DNA from: Shewanella basaltis
GTDB lineage: Bacteria; Pseudomonadota; Gammaproteobacteria; Enterobacterales; Shewanellaceae
Assembly (NCBI RefSeq): GCF_023283885.1
Contig: NZ_JAKILA010000003.1
Span: 124,001-188,000, forward strand
Direction: 5' to 3'
Length of the DNA: 64,000 bases
How positions within the stretch are numbered: position 1 is the stretch's first letter; every line of letters starts with the position of its first letter. The notes under the pieces were generated by a model. It was not told the origin of the DNA, did no database searches, and saw nothing but the letters and a program-made list of their open reading frames with translations. Made by a program: the position numbers and the translations under genes. Positions 30,179 to 38,267 of the stretch are shown here, one piece after another.

Positions 30179-30355
30179 TAGCAATCCTGCGATAACGTTA
30201 ATAGAATTTTTGTAACATTATAGAGCATTTTTGCTGGTGTATAGATCGGTTTGATATAGGGTTGGTTAGTTTAATACGGCATATATAATGACACATAGGT
30301 ATAGTGAAATTTACTAATACAAACAGTTTGTTAAATTAGCTTTTCAAACAAACGA

Positions 30356-30383
30356 AAACACCTGACAAATTTAACAGGTGTTT
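30356..30383 (-). terminator. Putative terminator of the phosphohexomutase gene
   Basis: AAACACCTG (30356-30364) pairs with CAGGTGTTT (30375-30383) around a 10-base loop. Read on the minus strand it is followed by TTTTCGTTTG. It lies 30 bp past the stop of the minus-strand gene. Confidence 0.65.
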
Positions 30384-30413
30384 AACATTTTGGGATTTAT
30401 CAGGGGTAATACA

Positions 30414-32129
30414 CTAATCGGGTAGGCTAGCCTGATGTGCTTGAATAAAGTCAGCCATGGCTTGCTCTGCACGTTGCTGTGCACTAAGCCAGGTATCTGA
30501 GGCTGTCATGGGCTCAACCACTTCGTAGTAACACTTAATCTTAGGTTCGGTACCTGACGGTCTAACAATGACGCGCGCACCATTTTCAAGACAATAAATA
30601 AGCACATCACTTTTGGGTAAATCGATAACTGCGGTACTACCATCTGAGAATGTGCGCAACGATTCATTTAAATCATCCCTTGATTTAACAGCAAAGCCGG
30701 CAATGTTTGCTGGTGGATGTTGACGCAAATGCTCGCCAATGTTTGGTGTATCAGGTTTAAGGGCAATGCTTACCTGAGCGTTAAGATGAAACCCATGTTG
30801 GCGATAAATTCGCGCTAACTTATCCCACACGGTTTGACCTTTTTCAGCTAATTGAGCACACAGTTGGGCAAAAGCCACTAATGCAGATAAACCGTCTTTG
30901 TCCCATACCGTACTGCCTACGGTGTAGCCAAGTGCTTCTTCGTAAGCAAATAAAAATTGGTTATCAGCTTGGCATTTGTTAATTCCCACATTCATTAACC
31001 ATTTAAAGCCGGTGAGGGTGGTGTAACAGCTAGCCTCTAATGACTGTGCTACTTTTGATAATAAGCTCGAAGACACAATCGTGGTGCCTACAAGTCGTTG
31101 ATGGGCTGGCGCATGTGATAATAAATACTCACCAATTAAGACACCAACTTGATCGCCAGTCAGCATCTTATAGTCATTGTCAGCAGTTTTAACCGCAACA
31201 GCAAACCGATCGGCGTCAGGATCATTAGCGCAGGCCAGCATGGTTTGATGCTTTTTAGCCTCTGCAATCACTAAATCCATTGCGCCTTTTTCTTCGGGAT
31301 TTGGGAAATTCACCGTAGGAAAATCACCATCGGGTTCACGCTGGGCTGCAACAGTATAAATGTGTGTAAATCCAGCATCCTTTAATACCGTCTCTGCCAT
31401 GTCTGCCCCCACACCATGCATGGCGGTGTAGGCCAAACTAACAGACTGAGTATTTGCGTGTTGCTGTAATACACTCGCGCTGCGAATGGCGTCTCGATAT
31501 GCTTGATAAAAATCATCGTTAAGCCAGACGAGTTTGTCTTTTGCTGCACTGAGCGCCATAAATGGGATGGCTTGGGTTGCAGCATGTTCAATTTGGGCTG
31601 CAATACCTGAGTCGTGCGGTGGAATAATTTGCGCGCCATTTTCCCAATACACTTTATAGCCATTGTATTGCGGTGGATTATGGCTTGCTGTCACCACAAT
31701 TCCTGCCGCTGCGTTAAAGTGTTTTACGCCAAATGCCACAAGTGGTGTTGCGGCTACCTGAGATGTTAAGCGAACTGTAATGCCCATTGCACAGAGCACG
31801 CTGGCAGCATCATGAGCAAATGCGTACGAATCATGACGTCCGTCATAACCAATAATAACGCCTCGATTAGCGGCATCTATAATGTGTTCGAGTAAATATG
31901 CGCCTAGCCCTGCTGTTGTTTGCCTGATCACTAAGCGGTTCATTGCCATGGGACCTGGGCCTACTACCCCACGAAGCCCAGCGGTGCCAAATGCTAAACG
32001 TCCAGAAAACATAGCCGCTAATGCAGCTTCATCTTGGTTGTCGACTAAAGCCTGTATTTGCGAGCGGGTGCTTGGATCGGGGTCTTGTTGTAACCAGTGA
32101 TGAATTTGGTGTTGTAAGTGAGTATTCAT
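30414..32129 (-). CDS. Phosphoglucomutase/phosphomannomutase family protein
   Basis: Alpha-D-phosphohexomutase, probably interconverting glucose-1-phosphate and glucose-6-phosphate, which fits the neighbouring glycogen genes. I start at MNTHLQHQIHHW, placed 5 bp after AGGT; the ATG four codons upstream lacks such a site. The 571 residues show FGTAGLRGVVGPGPMAMN near residue 48, the phosphoserine loop VTASHNPPQYNGYKVYWENG with Ser near residue 150, the metal-binding loop DPDADRFAVA near residue 305 and RPSGTEPKIKCYYEV near residue 535. The domain layout matches the long PGM2/YbbT-like form rather than the E. coli Pgm type. Confidence 0.92.
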   Translation of the reverse strand: MNTHLQHQIHHWLQQDPDPSTRSQIQALVDNQDEAALAAMFSGRLAFGTAGLRGVVGPGPMAMNRLVIRQTTAGLGAYLLEHIIDAANRGVIIGYDGRHDSYAFAHDAASVLCAMGITVRLTSQVAATPLVAFGVKHFNAAAGIVVTASHNPPQYNGYKVYWENGAQIIPPHDSGIAAQIEHAATQAIPFMALSAAKDKLVWLNDDFYQAYRDAIRSASVLQQHANTQSVSLAYTAMHGVGADMAETVLKDAGFTHIYTVAAQREPDGDFPTVNFPNPEEKGAMDLVIAEAKKHQTMLACANDPDADRFAVAVKTADNDYKMLTGDQVGVLIGEYLLSHAPAHQRLVGTTIVSSSLLSKVAQSLEASCYTTLTGFKWLMNVGINKCQADNQFLFAYEEALGYTVGSTVWDKDGLSALVAFAQLCAQLAEKGQTVWDKLARIYRQHGFHLNAQVSIALKPDTPNIGEHLRQHPPANIAGFAVKSRDDLNESLRTFSDGSTAVIDLPKSDVLIYCLENGARVIVRPSGTEPKIKCYYEVVEPMTASDTWLSAQQRAEQAMADFIQAHQASLPD

Positions 32130-32219
32130 GATCAACCTCATTGATAATCATTTTCAATTGCTGCATTAACAGTAGAAAAATAACCGCCTAAGAACAAGTA
32201 AAATTGTGTAATACCTGTA

Positions 32220-32461
32220 GTAATACCATTGTGCGTGAGTAAATGATCTCTTTGCGAGAATTTAAAAGGGCTGAAACAAGGCGAATGACTTAATAGTTGT
32301 TCTCTTTTGAAGTCATGCAACGCAGTGTAACTCGCCACAAAGGAATGCCCAGCGGTTTTTGCTCTGGGTTCTCGCTACTTGACAGGGAACAATCATGACG
32401 AGCCTTAATCAAAAAACGCTGAATGCATTCAAAGTGGTCACCAATTAATGCGCAATGTTAC
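32220..32461 (+). repeat. Second inverted-repeat element family, copy 2b
   Basis: A 242 bp relative of 11890-12159: left end GTAATACCATTGTGCGTGAG, interior AACAAGGCGAATGAC and GAAGTCATGCAACGCAGT, right end ATTAATGCGCAATGTTAC. Non-coding. Together with the terminator at 32528 it accounts for the gap between the phosphohexomutase and the glutathione transferase gene. Confidence 0.85.
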
Positions 32462-32527
32462 AAAAACACCATAATGTCGCAAATTGACTATCAAGGGTTG
32501 AGTGCTGTGGATTTGGATTGGGCAAAT

Positions 32528-32561
32528 AAAAACGCGCAGTGCAGGGCATTACGCGTTTTTT
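32528..32561 (-). terminator. Terminator of the glutathione transferase gene
   Basis: AAAAACGCG at 32528-32536 pairs with CGCGTTTTT at 32552-32560, with further weak pairing inside the loop. It is located downstream of the minus-strand stop at 32598. Confidence 0.75.
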
Positions 32562-32597
32562 AATGACTTGAGCTGTACTAGCTCAGTCTAGCTTTAG

Positions 32598-33275
32598 TTA
32601 AGCTTTTGGAAAATTCTGCGGGAAGAAAGCTCGTTTGGCTTCTTCATCAAACTCGCCTTTAAAGGCCACATCTTTACCAATATTGCGTGCCACTTCAACG
32701 GCTGGGCGAGCGCTGATGCGATTAAACCAAGCTTGCAGATTTGGGTACGGCGCTAAACCTTCTTCGCCTAATACGACAGTTGCTTTATCTATCCAGCCCC
32801 ATGCAGATACGTCTGCAATGGTGTATTCGTCACCCACTAGGAACTCGCGCCCTGCTAGGTGTTCGTTAAGCACCTCATAGTGGCGTTGGGCTTCACGCAA
32901 ATAACGGTTGGTTGCATAGGCAATTTTTTCTGGTGCATGGTGTCTAAAGTGAACCGATTGACCTGAAAATGGGCCTAACCCTGTAGCGATAAACATCAAC
33001 CAAGACAGTAACTCACCGCGGTCTTGTACTTTACCTTGTAACTTACCCGATTTTTCAGCAAGGTATAATAAAATCGCATTCGAGTCGAAAACTCTCACGC
33101 CATTATCATCAATGGCTGGCGTTTTAGCATTAGGATTAATCTTTTTAAATTCTGCTGTGTGTTGCTCACCTTTTAGGGTATCAACCGGAATAAGTTCATA
33201 CGGTAAGCCGGTTTCGGCAAGAAACAGCGCGACTTTCATTGGGTTTGGACCAGGGTGGAAATAAAACTTAAGCAT
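32598..33275 (-). CDS. Glutathione S-transferase family protein (YfcG/Nu-class-like)
   Basis: Cytosolic glutathione transferase-type protein of 225 residues. The N-terminal thioredoxin-like domain (about 1-80) starts MLKFYFHPGPNPMKVALFLAETGLPYE and has the cis-Pro and glutathione contacts NPNAKTPAIDD and DSNAILLYLAE. The C-terminal helical domain has GDEYTIADVSAWGW and ends near RISARPAVEVARN. The Asn-Pro at the active-site helix and the overall pattern resemble the YfcG/YghU (Nu) class, which act as disulfide-bond reductases. The exact substrate is unknown. Monocistronic, with its own terminator. Confidence 0.9.
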   Translation of the reverse strand: MLKFYFHPGPNPMKVALFLAETGLPYELIPVDTLKGEQHTAEFKKINPNAKTPAIDDNGVRVFDSNAILLYLAEKSGKLQGKVQDRGELLSWLMFIATGLGPFSGQSVHFRHHAPEKIAYATNRYLREAQRHYEVLNEHLAGREFLVGDEYTIADVSAWGWIDKATVVLGEEGLAPYPNLQAWFNRISARPAVEVARNIGKDVAFKGEFDEEAKRAFFPQNFPKA

Positions 33276-33376
33276 GTGAGCTCCTTTGACTGTTTAGCAA
33301 TGATGGCTATTGAAACAGTTTGTGAACGAATGTTCAAGTTGTTTTTGAACAGATGGTCACTATTGTGCTAACAGGG

Positions 33377-33459
33377 CTTAAAGTTTGTTGCATGTCTTCG
33401 AAAGAGAATCGATATTGATTCAGTCATTCGTCTTGTTTAAGCCCGGTTAAACTCGCTCA
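33377..33459 (-). repeat. Fragment of the second inverted-repeat family, copy 2d
   Basis: GGGCTTAAAG...GCATGTCTTCGAAAGAGAAT...CAGTCATTCG...TTGTTTAAGCCC is the reverse complement of the centre of copy 2a (11930-12010). Both outer parts are missing, so this is a decayed or truncated copy. Confidence 0.75.
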
Positions 33460-33487
33460 GTTATTAGTTATTAGTTATTAGTTATTA
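33460..33487. repeat. Heptamer tandem repeat GTTATTA x4
   Basis: Four perfect copies of GTTATTA, directly joined to the truncated element at 33377-33459. This is a second seven-base array in the window, unrelated in sequence to the GGATTAC array at 8421. Confidence 0.95.
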
Positions 33488-33548
33488 GTATGAAATGGTA
33501 TTCGTTTAAAGTGCATTTAAACTAACGTCGCTCAGCTAAATTTTACTT

Positions 33549-33722
33549 AACCTGAGCTCGGGATAAGGGATGAACTTATACTATTTAAAATCAACATGTT
33601 ACCCATTCTCACTTTCAAGCTTGTCATTTGTTCTGCTAACAAGGCGAATTGACGCGTCGATTCAACGCAGTGAGCAGGGCAAAGGACTGTTTGAAAGGCA
33701 TTTATTATCCCGATCTCAGGTT
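33549..33722. repeat. Inverted-repeat element with AACCTGAGCTCGGGATAA ends
   Basis: AACCTGAGCTCGGGATAA (33549-33566) and TTATCCCGATCTCAGGTT (33704-33722) are inverted repeats matching at 17 of 18 positions. About 174 bp, non-coding, in the region upstream of the HD-domain gene. Confidence 0.8.
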
Positions 33723-33840
33723 ACTTAGGCTATCATTGGCTGATGAAATGATGTGCGCTTATAAATGTACGGTATAAGTGCGAAACACGAAATATTGTCA
33801 AGAAACACAACTTGCAATAAACAATAAGAGTAGGTGGCTA

Positions 33841-34467
33841 GTGGTAAACAAGTTTGAAAATAAGATGTTTCAGTTTATCAAAACACAAATGCAGCAAGAT
33901 TTGGCACATGATATTAACCATGTGTGCCGAGTGGTTAAAACAGCAAAAACGCTCGCGTTAAATGAAGATGCCCAAAGTGAGATTGTTATCCCTGCTGCCT
34001 ATTTACACGATTGTTTTTCGTTTGGTAAACACCATAAAGACAGAGCTAAAAGTGCTTATTATGCAGCCAATAAGGCCATCGAATTTTTAACCAGTATTGA
34101 GTATCCACAGCAGTATTTTGAGGCGATTCATCATGCTATTGAGGCTCACAGCTACAGCGCAAATATTCAGCCTATGAGCCTTGAGGCTAAAATAGTGCAA
34201 GATGCTGACAGGTTAGATGCATTAGGCGCAATTGGTATCGCAAGATGTTTACAGGTGAGTACACATTTAGGGGCTAGTTTATATTGCAGCGACGACCCTT
34301 GGTGTCAGTCTCGAGTGCCTGATGATCGTCGATTTGCGATTGATCATTTTAAAACAAAGCTATTAACCTTAGCAGACACTATGCACACCCATTCAGCCAA
34401 GCGTGAAGCCCATAAAAGGACACTATTTATGCAGCAATATTTAGCGCAATTAGAGGCCGAACTGTAA
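33841..34467 (+). CDS. HD-domain phosphohydrolase, YedJ-like
   Basis: HD-superfamily metal-dependent hydrolase similar to E. coli YedJ. HD-type ligands are visible as LAHDINHVCRV near residue 22, AAYLHDCFSFGKHH near residue 54, IEAHSYSANIQP near residue 103 and IVQDADRLDALGAIG near residue 120, followed by DHFKTKLLTL. I chose GTG 33841 (VVNKFENKMFQF), which leaves an N-terminus of the same length as YedJ and has AGTAGG upstream. An earlier in-frame GTG at 33778 adds 21 unlikely residues. Substrate unknown; the family may act on nucleotides. It is isolated, with repeat elements on both sides. Confidence 0.88.
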   Translation: MVNKFENKMFQFIKTQMQQDLAHDINHVCRVVKTAKTLALNEDAQSEIVIPAAYLHDCFSFGKHHKDRAKSAYYAANKAIEFLTSIEYPQQYFEAIHHAIEAHSYSANIQPMSLEAKIVQDADRLDALGAIGIARCLQVSTHLGASLYCSDDPWCQSRVPDDRRFAIDHFKTKLLTLADTMHTHSAKREAHKRTLFMQQYLAQLEAEL

Positions 34468-34559
34468 TACCTTTGTGGGTTAACGCTATTTCAAAGGGGA
34501 CAAACATTACGCCACAGCGGTGTTGTCATCAACACCGCCGGACACATTCTCAATACTGC

Positions 34560-34839
34560 CTAGGGTCTGTTGATCTTTCAAGGTTATTTTTGCAGCGAGT
34601 TGTTGGCCATTACTCATATACAAGTGCGCGGCAGAGACTTTGAGGTGTAGTTATTCTACATAAAAAGTCGATAACGCAGTAAAAATGACCAACAAACGCT
34701 GCCCACAGGGTTCGGCTAAAAACGTTTTACTCTTTGTTGAATAGATTTTGCTTAGGTGGCTAGGCTTCAATCCATTCGCCTCGATTAAAACGTTTTTAAC
34801 TCGAACAAAATTCAACCAGCAAAGATCAACAGACCCTAG
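34560..34839 (+). repeat. MITE-like inverted-repeat element, copy C
   Basis: A 280 bp element from CTAGGGTCTGTTGATCTTT to AAAGATCAACAGACCCTAG, with terminal inverted repeats of at least 18 bp. It is nearly identical to copy D (55264-55543) along its full length. No transposase. It occupies most of the 429 bp gap between the HD-domain gene and the convergent pabB-like gene. The left remainder holds a short hairpin (GCGGTGTT/AACACCGC at 34517-34538). Confidence 0.95.
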
Positions 34840-34896
34840 TTATGCGGCTCAGTTTAAGCCATTATCCAGCGGTTATGTGTTTTGGCTGATTTATCA

Positions 34897-36318
34897 TTAC
34901 TTGGGTAATTGGCTTAATAAGGGCAAAATTTTGCTCACTTTATCAAAGCTCTCCTGATATTCCGACCCAACATCAGAATCTGCAACAATACCGCCTCCGG
35001 CCCAGCAGTACATGACATTATGTTGTGTCACTAATGTGCGAATGGTAATACTTGTGTCCATGTGACCATTTTGGCTGACATAACCTATGCTGCCACAATA
35101 GAGGTTCCGTCTTGACGGTTCTAGCTCTTCAATAATTTGCATAGCACGTATTTTAGGTGCCCCAGTAATAGAACCACCAGGAAATGCTGCCTGCAACAAG
35201 GTAAATGCATTTTGGTCTGTTGCCAAGGTCGCGGTAATTGTGCTCACTAGGTGATGCACCGCGGGAAAGCTTTCTATGGCAAATAATGAGGGAACCTTAA
35301 CGCTGCCTGGGGCGGCTACTTTGCCGATATCGTTGCGTAACAGATCGACTATCATCACGTTTTCTGCGCGATCTTTTTCTGATGCCTGCAAGGTACTCGC
35401 AGCAAGTTGGTCTAATTCGACATTGGTACTGCGCGCCATGGTGCCTTTAATTGGCTTAGTTTCGATATGATTGTGATGTAAACGAATAAATCGCTCAGGT
35501 GAAATTGATAACACACAATGTTCGGGTAAACGAATAAATGCAGAAAAAGGCGCTTTGTTTGCTGATGCTAGCGCACAGTAAGCTTGCCATTCGTCTCCCT
35601 CATAGTGCGCTTCAAATCGCTGGGTTAAATTGATTTGATAACAATCACCGCTAAGTAAATAGTCTTGTACCTGAGTAAATTTTTGTTGGTATTCTTGTTG
35701 TGTTAATTGATTTTGCCAGGCCGTTGTTAATTTAAACGGGTGTTTTTGGGGTTGACTTGGTGTGTGGTTTTTAAGTTTAGATTGAATATTTTTTAATTCA
35801 ATATCTAGGGCTGATTTCCCACAGTAATGATAAGCATACCAGCGGTTTTCTTTATAGCTGTAGACTAGGCAGAAATCATAAAAACCAATATTCATTTCAT
35901 TAAGATGAATATCTTTGTTGGCAATAATCGGCAGTGTTTCGCTCCTGCGGCCTAAATCATATCCCCAAGCACCGATGGCACCGACACTAAATGGATGCTC
36001 ACTGGCTTGTTGAGTTGGATATAACACTTGATGAACATAAGCTAATGTGGCTAAGGGCGACAGTTCTGTTGGCAGTACTAAATTTAGCCCAGCGATTTCG
36101 CTGTTCATCGGGGTAAACTCACATTTACCCTCATCGCTTGTTAATGTGGCAATGGGATTGATGGCAATAATGTCAAATGTCGCATCTGTGTGCGGTGCAC
36201 GACTTGAGTCCAGCAACATGGCCCAGGGCTTATCGCAAAATAATGCAAATAATTGCTTAGTTTCAATTTGCCAATCTAATTTTTGCTTATAAAGTGCATT
36301 TTTTGCCCGCACAAACAT
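34897..36318 (-). CDS. pabB: Aminodeoxychorismate synthase component I
   Basis: Chorismate-using enzyme that makes 4-amino-4-deoxychorismate for folate (p-aminobenzoate) synthesis with a PabA glutaminase. It has 473 residues, close to E. coli PabB (453). The C-terminal chorismate-binding domain has YQINLTQRFEA near residue 215, ETKPIKGTMARS near residue 290, AENVMIVDLLRNDIGKVA and PGGSITGAPKIRAMQIIEEL near residue 385. The PIKGT motif contains the Lys that defines PabB-type rather than TrpE-type chemistry. No pabA or trp gene is adjacent. Trp- and anthranilate-type alternatives are disfavoured by that motif. Confidence 0.93.
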   Translation of the reverse strand: MFVRAKNALYKQKLDWQIETKQLFALFCDKPWAMLLDSSRAPHTDATFDIIAINPIATLTSDEGKCEFTPMNSEIAGLNLVLPTELSPLATLAYVHQVLYPTQQASEHPFSVGAIGAWGYDLGRRSETLPIIANKDIHLNEMNIGFYDFCLVYSYKENRWYAYHYCGKSALDIELKNIQSKLKNHTPSQPQKHPFKLTTAWQNQLTQQEYQQKFTQVQDYLLSGDCYQINLTQRFEAHYEGDEWQAYCALASANKAPFSAFIRLPEHCVLSISPERFIRLHHNHIETKPIKGTMARSTNVELDQLAASTLQASEKDRAENVMIVDLLRNDIGKVAAPGSVKVPSLFAIESFPAVHHLVSTITATLATDQNAFTLLQAAFPGGSITGAPKIRAMQIIEELEPSRRNLYCGSIGYVSQNGHMDTSITIRTLVTQHNVMYCWAGGGIVADSDVGSEYQESFDKVSKILPLLSQLPK

Positions 36319-36513
36319 CGATGACCCTTATCTAAAAATGTGATGTAGCCCAAAAAGGATGGAAAGAGTATCATATTGGTCTAAATAGTTAACCACAGTT
36401 TGCTGAGTGTGTAAGTTTATCGTATTGAGTATGATGATTAACTCGATAATGACTCACAACTCTGTGATTAAAGATAATAATGTTAGGCCGCAATGGCTGC
36501 TGGAGCGCCCACT

Positions 36514-38070
36514 ATGTCGAGCAATACCCCTACAAATAATGCCAACTCACCTGTTGTGATTAAACAGGCTGATTTTATTGAAAGTATCGCAGATTCACTG
36601 CAATACATTTCTTACTATCATCCAAAAGACTTTGTTGATGCGATGTACAATGCATATCAACGTGAACAAAGTGTTGCGGCTAAAGATGCGATTGCGCAAA
36701 TTTTAATTAACTCGCGCATGTCTGCAGAAGGCAAGCGTCCTCTTTGCCAAGACACGGGTATTGTGACCACATTTGTAAAGATTGGTATGTCGGTTCAGTG
36801 GGACAAAACTGATATGACAGTTCAGGAAATGGTTGATGAGGGTGTTCGTCGTGCTTACACCAATCCAGATAATCCGCTGCGTGCGTCAATTGTGGCAGAC
36901 CCCGCTGGCACGCGTAAAAATACCAAAGATAATACCCCGTCAGTGGTTCATATCGACATGGTGCCTGGTAACCAAGTTGAAGTGATGATTGCGGCTAAGG
37001 GCGGCGGATCAGAAAACAAATCTAAAATGGCAATGTTAAACCCATCGGATGATATTGCAGCATGGGTTGAGAAAACCTTACCAACCATGGGTGCGGGCTG
37101 GTGTCCACCGGGTATGCTTGGTATAGGCATTGGCGGTACGGCAGAAAAAGCTGCAGTAATGGCCAAAGAGTCGTTAATGGACCCGATTGATATTCATGAG
37201 TTGATGGCTCGTGGTGCACAAACCACGGAAGAAAAGTTACGTCTCGATATTTTTGAGCGCGCTAATAACCTAGGCATAGGTGCACAAGGTCTAGGTGGTT
37301 TAACCACAGTGCTAGACATCAAAATTAAATCAGCACCAACTCATGCCGCCTCCAAGCCTGTCGTGATGATCCCTAATTGCGCGGCCACTCGCCATGTGCA
37401 TTTTCATTTAGATGGTTCAGGCCCAGTAGATTTGGTACCACCATCGTTATCTGACTGGCCAGAAATAACGCGCGAAGCAGGCGAAAACACACACCGTGTT
37501 AACTTAGATAACATTACCCAAGCTGAAATCGAAACCTGGAAGAGCGGCGACACCTTATTGCTTAATGGTAAAATGTTAACCGGTCGTGATGCTGCTCATA
37601 AGCGGATTCAATCATTACTAGATTCTGGTGAAGGTTTACCCGAAGGCGTCGACTTTAGCGGTAAGTTTATTTACTACGTTGGCCCTGTTGATCCAGTACG
37701 TGAAGAAGTGGTTGGCCCAGCAGGCCCGACAACGGCAACCCGTATGGATAAATTTACCGACATGATGTTAGATAAAACCGGTCTAATGGGCATGATTGGT
37801 AAATCTGAACGTGGCCCAGAAACCGTCGCCTCAATTAAAAAACACAAAGCCGTGTATTTAATGGCTGTGGGCGGTGCGGCTTATCTAGTGTCTAAAGCCA
37901 TCAAAAAAGCCCATGTTGTGGCATTTGAAGACTTAGGTATGGAAGCCATTTACGAATTTGAAGTTCAAGATATGCCGGTAACCGTTGCTGTTGATTCTAA
38001 CGGCGTTAATGCCCACGAGACTGGCCCAGCAATATGGAAAGTCAATATTGCCAATAGCAAGGCCAAATAA
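36514..38070 (+). CDS. Class I (iron-sulfur) fumarate hydratase
   Basis: Oxygen-sensitive 4Fe-4S fumarase of the TCA cycle, interconverting fumarate and malate. The alpha-type half has RPLCQDTGIVTTFVKIG near residue 75, KGGGSENKSKMAML near residue 160 and GWCPPGMLGIGIGGTAEKA near residue 195; the Cys in the first and third and in MIPNCAATRHVHF near residue 290 would ligate the cluster. The beta-type half begins around residue 330 with LNGKMLTGRDAAHKR and YYVGPVDP...VGPAGPTTATRMD. I prefer ATG 36514 (MSSNTPTNN) because GGAG lies eight bases upstream; an in-frame ATG at 36493 would add seven residues. Length about 518, slightly shorter than FumA. Confidence 0.95.
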   Translation: MSSNTPTNNANSPVVIKQADFIESIADSLQYISYYHPKDFVDAMYNAYQREQSVAAKDAIAQILINSRMSAEGKRPLCQDTGIVTTFVKIGMSVQWDKTDMTVQEMVDEGVRRAYTNPDNPLRASIVADPAGTRKNTKDNTPSVVHIDMVPGNQVEVMIAAKGGGSENKSKMAMLNPSDDIAAWVEKTLPTMGAGWCPPGMLGIGIGGTAEKAAVMAKESLMDPIDIHELMARGAQTTEEKLRLDIFERANNLGIGAQGLGGLTTVLDIKIKSAPTHAASKPVVMIPNCAATRHVHFHLDGSGPVDLVPPSLSDWPEITREAGENTHRVNLDNITQAEIETWKSGDTLLLNGKMLTGRDAAHKRIQSLLDSGEGLPEGVDFSGKFIYYVGPVDPVREEVVGPAGPTTATRMDKFTDMMLDKTGLMGMIGKSERGPETVASIKKHKAVYLMAVGGAAYLVSKAIKKAHVVAFEDLGMEAIYEFEVQDMPVTVAVDSNGVNAHETGPAIWKVNIANSKAK

Positions 38071-38130
38071 ATAAGTCACTCGAAATAGCATTGATAGCCA
38101 GGTTAAACCACACGATGTCAATGTGATAAG

Positions 38131-38176
38131 ACGCTCAGGTTTACAGCTTTTTACAAAAGGCCTGTTGCCTGAGCGT
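38131..38176 (+). terminator. Putative terminator after fumarase
   Basis: ACGCTCAGG (38131-38139) pairs with CCTGAGCGT (38168-38176), followed by TTTGCTTT. The loop is long (28 nt), so efficiency is uncertain. Confidence 0.5.
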
Positions 38177-38267
38177 TTTGCTTTAGTTAGTCTGCAATAC
38201 ATATTGATATGTTGCCCTTAATCACGCGCAACATTATTTTATTTACAACAACTGAGACTCTATAACA

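Noticed and set aside
34748..34957. 69-codon open frame spanning the right end of MITE copy C
   Set aside because: It runs from the repeat element into the antisense of the pabB-like gene, has no plausible start site, and the element is non-coding in its other copies.
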